Virus record (IMG/VR): IMGVR_UViG_3300045684_000009
Span: 62,001-126,000 of that record
DNA length: 64,000 nucleotides
Direction: 5' to 3' (one strand)
Source: a virus
The position numbers were made by a program, and so were the translations under genes. Positions 58,877 to 64,000 of the stretch are shown piece by piece. Under the pieces are notes generated by a model. That model had not been told where the DNA came from, did not search any database, and saw only the letters and a program-made list of their open reading frames with translations. The stretch's first letter is position 1. Every line of letters begins with the position of its first letter.

Positions 58877-59488
58877 TTAACGCATATAGTATGAGTATAT
58901 GGTATGTATATATTGTCGAATGAGATTGATACTGTTTGTAGGTGACCTTGTACGGGTTTCTAACATTTGACTTGATTCACTTTCTTCATCACTTATCGTA
59001 GTTTCTTCTTCTGCGTTGGGTGATTCGGGTTCATCACTTTCACAGTTTACAACTGTCGCTTCCATAGTGGGTGTTATAATGTCGTAACTGTGTACCCAAC
59101 TCCCATCATCGTAATTTGACCATTTTCTATCATATGTTGTAAAAGATTCTTTTCGCTTACGCTCTGGCGAAATAGATTCCATCACAGTTTTCAACAAATC
59201 TTTAAGTTCTACATTGTATAGATTCCCTATGTTTTTTAGAACTGACTCAAGTCCAAACAGGTTTAAATCCAACAACTTATATTGACCTTGTGCGAACTCT
59301 AAATAGTTATCACCACTTCCTTCAAAATACACTAAAGAACCATATGGTGAGTCTTCAACTTTGGTAACTATTACAACTTTACCATGAAAGTCTTCGAACA
59401 ATTGCGAATAAGCATATACATCAACTAATATTCGATCTCCTACTTTGACTAAATCGCCTTGATTTTTCTTGTTTAATTTATAATTCAT
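58877..59488 (-). CDS. Hypothetical protein, 203 aa
   Basis: Not recognised. N-terminal beta domain (KVGDRILVDVYAYSQLF...GKVVIVTKVED) and a Ser/Glu-rich acidic middle (CESDEPESPNAEEETTISDEESESS), then a basic end. The stretch is the end of an operon in front of the primase promoter. Confidence 0.6.
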   Translation of the reverse strand: MNYKLNKKNQGDLVKVGDRILVDVYAYSQLFEDFHGKVVIVTKVEDSPYGSLVYFEGSGDNYLEFAQGQYKLLDLNLFGLESVLKNIGNLYNVELKDLLKTVMESISPERKRKESFTTYDRKWSNYDDGSWVHSYDIITPTMEATVVNCESDEPESPNAEEETTISDEESESSQMLETRTRSPTNSINLIRQYIHTIYSYYMR

Positions 59489-59909
59489 ATATTTTATTAT
59501 TTGTTATTAGTAATACATTCGAACCTACAAATCTTGTCTTAACTTTTCTACCATCACACACACAATTCCTAATAAAATAATTATCATAATACGGATTATA
59601 AGTTATCCAAGGTAATGTATTCAAATGTTGCTCTGAGACCTCATTAGAATCGATGTCAGAGACTTTCTCTGCGATTAGGTATGCATGTGGAGTTTTCTTA
59701 GTAGAGGCTCTTACACGCTCTCTAATGTTGTCATTTATATATATAGAAACATTGGTCAACCGTAGTTGATTACTGTGTGCGATTACCAACCATCTATTTC
59801 CAATCTGCTGTTGTATAGATAACACGAACCCTTTTCTATTTAGATTTCTGTAAATTCTAGATAGTTTGTGTGGGTTGTATGTTCTACCTTTATATGATAT
59901 CATATCCAT
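59478..59909 (-). CDS. Hypothetical phage-type protein, 143 aa
   Basis: Pattern ISYKGRTYNPHKLSRIYRNLNRKGFVLSIQQ...NRWLVIAHSNQLRLTNV resembles a family of marine phages with unknown role. A second ATG at 59903 is possible. One dispersed repeat copy lies at 59748-59767. Confidence 0.6.
   Translation of the reverse strand: MDMISYKGRTYNPHKLSRIYRNLNRKGFVLSIQQQIGNRWLVIAHSNQLRLTNVSIYINDNIRERVRASTKKTPHAYLIAEKVSDIDSNEVSEQHLNTLPWITYNPYYDNYFIRNCVCDGRKVKTRFVGSNVLLITNNKIYEL
59748..59767 (+). repeat. Dispersed palindromic repeat copy 13
   Basis: AACATTGGTCAACCGTAGTT, inside the 143-aa gene (encodes LRLTNV, another frame). Confidence 0.85.
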
Positions 59910-60181
59910 TTTTCATAATGATTATGTAATGCCCTTCCTAAAACATTGGCTTTATCGTATTCCATCTGTCTTTCAACATTCAACTTCTCTCGTTCTTTCA
60001 TTAACTTTAAATGTCTTTTGTAGCAAATCCGCCAAAATACTTTGTAAGATTCTCTTTTCAATGCAATACTAAGTATTACAGTGTAATCTACAATACAAGT
60101 TTTGTGAACATCATCCTCAATGTATATAAGCCTATCTCCATAATACGCTAAGAGGTCCGATTGTGGGGTTATTGTTTCCAT
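59900..60181 (-). CDS. Hypothetical basic protein, 93 aa
   Basis: Not recognised. Mixed strand start (YYGDRLIYIEDDVHKTCIVDYTV) and basic helices (RICYKRHLKLMKEREKLNVERQ). Confidence 0.55.
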   Translation of the reverse strand: METITPQSDLLAYYGDRLIYIEDDVHKTCIVDYTVILSIALKRESYKVFWRICYKRHLKLMKEREKLNVERQMEYDKANVLGRALHNHYEKWI

Positions 60182-60543
60182 GTTTCCTTTTTAAGTAACG
60201 CGTCAGCTTTTGCAACTATCATCTGTACGTCTGTGTAGTCCATTATAGCTACAGCTTTTATAAAGTTGTACAACTCTTTAGAAATATCACACGTAGAGTC
60301 TTCAACGTCTAACGTTAATTTTTCAGTAGATATCCCAAATACTTCTTCTTCACTCCACACACCCGATTCTACTGCCACTTCTTGTATGTAATCCAAGAAA
60401 TTAACGACCCCATCAATATCAGATGCTTCTGCTCTTGTTATCTCACAGTCAGATGTGTACTTATCCATTGCTACATTTACTAGTGAATTCTTTTGTATAC
60501 GTAATAAACTCCAATCAGGTGCGGTGATGAGAAATGTTTTCAT
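60169..60543 (-). CDS. Hypothetical acidic protein, 124 aa
   Basis: Not recognised. Acidic, with helix-rich C-terminal part (KELYNFIKAVAIMDYTDVQMIVAKADALLKKE). Confidence 0.55.
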   Translation of the reverse strand: MKTFLITAPDWSLLRIQKNSLVNVAMDKYTSDCEITRAEASDIDGVVNFLDYIQEVAVESGVWSEEEVFGISTEKLTLDVEDSTCDISKELYNFIKAVAIMDYTDVQMIVAKADALLKKETWKQ

Positions 60544-60545
60544 TT

Positions 60546-60899
60546 TTATAATTTTAAATAATGTTTTGAATCAATTGCTTTCTTTATATGTTTGTACAGA
60601 AATCTATCAAGCATTACGTCTCCATAATTCAATTTAATAAAGTAAATAGTAGCTTCCACCATATCGCCATATTTACCTGGGTTAGTGTAATAACCTATAG
60701 GTTGGTGAGCCGTCAATGTGCGTATTGTAAACAAAGGTTTAATGGTCGATAAGAATTTATTAGAATTAAGATAGATACGTACTAACTCTCTTTGACGTTT
60801 TGGCAGCATGTAGGTGAGATTATCTATTTTAACTTTAAGAATTTTATCTCCTCTAATTGCCCACGATTGTAAATGCTCAGGATAATTCTTCTTACACAT
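60546..60899 (-). CDS. Hypothetical basic protein, 117 aa
   Basis: Start at ATG 60899 (MCKKNYPEHLQSW); the longer in-frame version would run into the next gene. Basic, helix-rich; may bind nucleic acid. Confidence 0.55.
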   Translation of the reverse strand: MCKKNYPEHLQSWAIRGDKILKVKIDNLTYMLPKRQRELVRIYLNSNKFLSTIKPLFTIRTLTAHQPIGYYTNPGKYGDMVEATIYFIKLNYGDVMLDRFLYKHIKKAIDSKHYLKL

Positions 60900-60912
60900 G
60901 TTTAAAGTTAGT

Positions 60913-61122
60913 TTAATCAAACTGATAATACATTCTGTCAATAGTTTGCTGCGTTGCGCCATTCTTACGTGCAAACTCTATAGCGTTCATTGAATGACCC
61001 TCCTTACCTTGCGGACATAGGTCAGCTATTAACTCACATACCCCTCTTAAATATTCAGGGTGTACATTGTTAATGTCATCTATAAGGTTAGAGGCTATGT
61101 TTTCGATTTTAGTATAATCCAT
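60913..61122 (-). CDS. Hypothetical protein, 69 aa
   Basis: Start at ATG 61122 (MDYTKIENIASNL); the codon at 61128 is TTG. The end NAIEFARKNGATQQTIDRMYYQ resembles a small helix-turn-helix-like unit; not certain. Confidence 0.5.
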   Translation of the reverse strand: MDYTKIENIASNLIDDINNVHPEYLRGVCELIADLCPQGKEGHSMNAIEFARKNGATQQTIDRMYYQFD

Positions 61123-61124
61123 AA

Positions 61125-61307
61125 TCAATATATTGATATTCCATTAATCTTTAAGAAGTCGTCTGCTAATTCTTTCTTCTTAACTTCACACACCCTTTTA
61201 ATATTTTGTGACACAGGATTAGATTTAGAACCTTGGCTGACCGATGTCATCAGACTCATTTTAATTATGTCTTTTCGTATCTCCTTGTAATCCATAAAAT
61301 CTTTCAT
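61125..61307 (-). CDS. Hypothetical basic protein, 60 aa
   Basis: Two basic helices around a TSVSQGSKS segment encoded by dispersed repeat copy 61229-61248. Not recognised. Confidence 0.5.
   Translation of the reverse strand: MKDFMDYKEIRKDIIKMSLMTSVSQGSKSNPVSQNIKRVCEVKKKELADDFLKINGISIY
61229..61248 (+). repeat. Dispersed palindromic repeat copy 14
   Basis: AACCTTGGCTGACCGATGTC, inside the 60-aa basic gene (encodes TSVSQGS). Confidence 0.75.
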
Positions 61308-61308
61308 A

Positions 61309-61668
61309 TTATCTTCTTATAAGTTTGTAGGTTATATCCCATTTCCCATAAACATGCGGTGGGACTAATAAATCAATTACACTACACCAACTATACCTAT
61401 TGTTCATTATGTCTTGTATTTCGTAAGTACCTTCTACCTCACAACCCCCACACCTTATGATAACCAAATCTCCATATGCAAGAGTACCATTGTAAATCAT
61501 ATTACGTGGTACTGCTGCTATTCTTGGTGGATTTTGGGGGTCACTTATTGTGTAACCGCTTGATGTTATACAAGGTGTCGAATCTGTTTGAGAAGACACA
61601 GCATGATAAACCGTAGCTTGTGTAAAGTGTGGCGTTTGAAATAGTAACAATATTATAAACAATATCAT
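61309..61668 (-). CDS. Exported 3D-domain-like protein, 119 aa
   Basis: Signal peptide (MILFIILLLFQTPHFTQA), then ATVYHAVSSQTDSTPCITSSGYTI...RIAAVPRNMIYNGTLAYGDLVIIRCGGCEVEGTYEIQDIMN, close to the 3D/double-psi-barrel domain of lytic transglycosylases (cf. MltA C-terminal, Barwin-like). Two Cys may form a disulfide. Possible peptidoglycan-acting protein. Confidence 0.55.
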   Translation of the reverse strand: MILFIILLLFQTPHFTQATVYHAVSSQTDSTPCITSSGYTISDPQNPPRIAAVPRNMIYNGTLAYGDLVIIRCGGCEVEGTYEIQDIMNNRYSWCSVIDLLVPPHVYGKWDITYKLIRR

Positions 61669-63176
61669 ACAACAGATGTTAAAAAGTCAAATAACTGTTT
61701 TTTATCACATTTTTCTAAAGCTGCTGTTAATTCTAGATATTTTGCTAATGATATATTGTCACCACATATTTCAAACAGACAATCTTTTGGAAGAACTTCA
61801 TCCGTAATACTACATTTACTTATTTGACTTTTATGATAAAGGTGTTCATTAAATTTCACAAGATGTTCGTGGCCTTTAGGTAGGTAAGTTTTGTCTTTTA
61901 ATTGTACGCAATCTTCCTCCCATTCATATTCATTAATGTGTTGGCACATTCTTGCGTGGTTAGTAGGAATAGGGTTACCGCTAACTGTATTAAATTCTAA
62001 GTATTCTTCGGGAACTCTTTGGTCAATTCTACCAATGTATTCGGAATTTCTGTCGTCATACCAATCACCTTCCCAATATAGGAATCGACTACCTTCGTGA
62101 CATCTATATCTATGTATTAGTTTTTTATTTGTACGTCTGTTTATAAACACACCACACCCGTCTGAGTATACGAGTGTGTCCAAATAAGGATTATAATCAT
62201 GGTCAGCATTATCTAGAGTGACACATATAGATAGTTCAATTTCGTTGATGTACCCGTTTTGCGGAGACATTACATATTCTCCATCTTCAAACGTATTATA
62301 GCGAGACCTATACCACCACTTATTCCTTCTAGCGTAATTTACAAAGGCTTCTTGAGTACCTTGAGACCCATACACTCTATCCATAAATTTAAATCCATCA
62401 TCTGTAGTCCATATTAAAGCCCTACCTTCCAATAAACCTTCTTTATTTATCAACGTCAATAATTCAATTTTAGAGGGGTTGTCAACGAATATATCTAACC
62501 AATGTTGACATCTTTTATATCTCAAACACGAGTCTTGTAAACTGTAGGTTTGTCTGGTTGAATAATTGTCTTCTAAATACCAAAATCTAACATCTTCTCC
62601 TTTTACTATTTTGAATTCGAATTGCATTTCTTGGACGATACCTAACCACTCGTTAACTCCTTGTTCTATTTCTGCATGGGTAACATCAGGAAACACATTC
62701 TTTAAAACCTTACCTACCTTGGACATCATTCTACATGATTGGTCGTATACATCTACATCTTTAAATATACACTTCTCTAATGAGTCAAAAGTATGAAAAG
62801 ATATCTTAAATGGGTCAGTAGAACAAAAGTCTAAATGTGAGTACTTAGAATCAAAAGAGTCTGTAAGTAATCTATTCAACAGTGTGGAATTACTTTTTGA
62901 TATTATATTTGCCAATCTCTTACGTACCGACCAATTGAATGCGTCGCGTGTTGCCTTCTCTAATTCACCTTTAAATTGGTAGAAACCGTCCATTGCTTCT
63001 TTAATACTTGCATACCCATTAAAACAAACATCTGTTGGACTTTTCAACCCTATTTGTAAATTGTTTAAAAACACTCTATCACGCAATGTTTCTATATATA
63101 CTCTACCACCCAATGGATTATAACATATAGTATCCTTAAGTGTATATTCTTTTAAATTCTTATGTATTATTTTCAT
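61665..63176 (-). CDS. Conserved hypothetical protein, 503 aa
   Basis: Long protein with SLQDSCLRYKRCQHWLDIFVDNPSKIELLTLINKEGLLEGRALIW...KFMDRVYGSQ near the middle, similar to a family of phage proteins of unknown function by pattern. Cys-rich C-terminal part (ISKCSITDEVLPKDCLFEICG) could bind zinc. Overlaps the 61309 gene by 4 bases. Confidence 0.6.
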   Translation of the reverse strand: MKIIHKNLKEYTLKDTICYNPLGGRVYIETLRDRVFLNNLQIGLKSPTDVCFNGYASIKEAMDGFYQFKGELEKATRDAFNWSVRKRLANIISKSNSTLLNRLLTDSFDSKYSHLDFCSTDPFKISFHTFDSLEKCIFKDVDVYDQSCRMMSKVGKVLKNVFPDVTHAEIEQGVNEWLGIVQEMQFEFKIVKGEDVRFWYLEDNYSTRQTYSLQDSCLRYKRCQHWLDIFVDNPSKIELLTLINKEGLLEGRALIWTTDDGFKFMDRVYGSQGTQEAFVNYARRNKWWYRSRYNTFEDGEYVMSPQNGYINEIELSICVTLDNADHDYNPYLDTLVYSDGCGVFINRRTNKKLIHRYRCHEGSRFLYWEGDWYDDRNSEYIGRIDQRVPEEYLEFNTVSGNPIPTNHARMCQHINEYEWEEDCVQLKDKTYLPKGHEHLVKFNEHLYHKSQISKCSITDEVLPKDCLFEICGDNISLAKYLELTAALEKCDKKQLFDFLTSVV

Positions 63177-63178
63177 AA

Positions 63179-64000
63179 TTATTCTGGATTTAATATTAAT
63201 TCATATTTACCACAGTCCTCACATCTATAATACTCACTACTGAGTCCGTCAACATACATGTCACCTTCACAACTACGACATTCGATAGGGTCTTCTTCTC
63301 GATAGTAAGCTTCTAGAAGTTCTTTCATAGACATGTTACTTTTAAACTGTTCAAATGATGCAGGTGTTTCTGCAGCTTTACTCCACCTATTTCCACTAAA
63401 TTGCGTGAACAGTTCAATAAATAATTCTAAACATAACATTGCTTCACAGATGTTGACAATTTCTATATCGGTGTGTGCTTCATAATACCCGCAAGATACA
63501 TTAGCTGCACAACACCCTGCTCCATTTATTATAAGCTCACCTACATCAGTCATAGACCCAATGTTAAACTTATAACCGTATTCCCCAAGTAAACCATCGA
63601 CAGCCATGTTGAATTCATTTGTAGTAGTGTTGACTCCGTTAGTATAGTTAACGAAATCGTTTGTATCTGACCTTCTGTCACCTTGTAATATAAAACAACA
63701 GTCTTCGAAAAAGGAGGTGTCAAAGTCCGTAGACCCTAGACACCCCACCTCTTCATCTACAAACAACACCACCTTACAAGCATCTAATGCGAGTAAGCAT
63801 TCTAAACACAACCACACGCCTACTAAATCATCACCCCCACATCCAACTTGTTCGTAATTGGATATTGCCATGAAGCAACCTTTGTGTTCTATGATGTCAT
63901 AATCTTCACGGAAAATGTGCACTTGATCTAAATGCGCAACAACTGCTGGATAAAACTCACCATCTTTAGGTTTACCTTTCACTATAGATACGTTACCTAA
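63179..64000 (-). CDS. M20/M42-type zinc metallopeptidase (5' end outside window)
   Basis: The frame stays open to the window edge (LGNVSIVKGKPKDGEFYP), so the start lies beyond 64000. Conserved metal-binding order: VAHLDQVH (His), GCGGDDLVGVW (bridging Asp), VDEEVGCLGS (Glu pair), QGDRRSD (Asp), YYEAHTDIE (His). Matches M20/M42-like aminopeptidases. A C-terminal zinc ribbon follows (CRSCEGD...RCEDCGKY). May digest peptides from host proteins or help in lysis; function in the phage is unknown. Confidence 0.65.
   Translation of the reverse strand, partial: LGNVSIVKGKPKDGEFYPAVVAHLDQVHIFREDYDIIEHKGCFMAISNYEQVGCGGDDLVGVWLCLECLLALDACKVVLFVDEEVGCLGSTDFDTSFFEDCCFILQGDRRSDTNDFVNYTNGVNTTTNEFNMAVDGLLGEYGYKFNIGSMTDVGELIINGAGCCAANVSCGYYEAHTDIEIVNICEAMLCLELFIELFTQFSGNRWSKAAETPASFEQFKSNMSMKELLEAYYREEDPIECRSCEGDMYVDGLSSEYYRCEDCGKYELILNPE

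Noticed and set aside
1-64000. CRISPR array, insertion sequence or integrase
   Set aside because: No regular direct repeats with spacers, transposase motifs or recombinase catalytic patterns were seen on either strand.

Overview
This 64-kb AT-rich window is a segment of a double-stranded DNA tailed-phage genome. The likely host is a marine Bacteroidota (flavobacteria-like) bacterium. Three things support this: promoter-like boxes of the Bacteroidota type (TTG/TTTG, 19 bp, TAnnTTTG-like), A-rich leaders without clear Shine-Dalgarno sequences, and many small proteins of families I associate with Bacteroidota phages (from memory, not searched). Both ends cut through genes, so the genome is longer than the window. 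The virion genes look podovirus-like: an internal transglycosylase next to a giant polyvalent protein.

Layout: (1) 1-9111, plus strand: the end of a virion gene module. It holds a transglycosylase-type internal protein and a 2213-residue polyvalent protein with an HExxH motif, closed by a terminator at 9117-9150. (2) 9173-38977, minus strand: a long, tightly packed early/replication module. It encodes RecA, a B12-dependent ribonucleotide reductase, MazG, two cytosine methyltransferases, a DnaQ-like exonuclease, a putative SSB, a PRPP-synthetase-like/NAMPT-like pair, a second RecA-fold ATPase, a CCA-adding enzyme, a PTH2-like protein, three small nucleotidyltransferases, a polynucleotide kinase, a NADAR protein, an RNA ligase and a family B DNA polymerase. 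(3) 39189-43026, plus strand: a five-gene structural or host-interaction module with a membrane-anchored matrixin-like protease, ended by a strong terminator. (4) 43067-64000, minus strand: many small unknown genes plus a Thg1-like enzyme, tRNA-Gln(UUG), a nonsense-mutated pseudogene, an SPFH/band-7 protein, a 705-residue protein, a Toprim primase and a metallopeptidase cut by the window end.

Two functional themes stand out. First, the phage carries an unusually full tRNA maintenance kit: 5'-end (Thg1-like), 3'-end (CCA enzyme), break repair (kinase, ligase, nucleotidyltransferases) and peptidyl-tRNA recycling. This suggests resistance to tRNA-cleaving host defences. Second, a PRPP-synthetase-like/NAMPT-like pair without a visible NMN adenylyltransferase resembles the phage NAD+ reconstitution pathway NARP1, and a NADAR protein may remove ADP-ribose marks.

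The most unexpected signal is a dispersed 20-bp imperfect palindrome, consensus AAC[C/A]TTGGTCAAC[C/A]GA[A/G]GTT, present in at least 14 copies. It lies in genes (several reading frames) and between genes, so it acts as DNA or RNA rather than as a peptide motif. Its spacing shrinks almost steadily from about 15 kb to 1.5 kb along the window. I recognise no published element that matches it.

Nearly all intergenic gaps are under 150 bases. The longer untracked gaps contain small genes, reported below. No CRISPR array, insertion sequence or integrase was seen.
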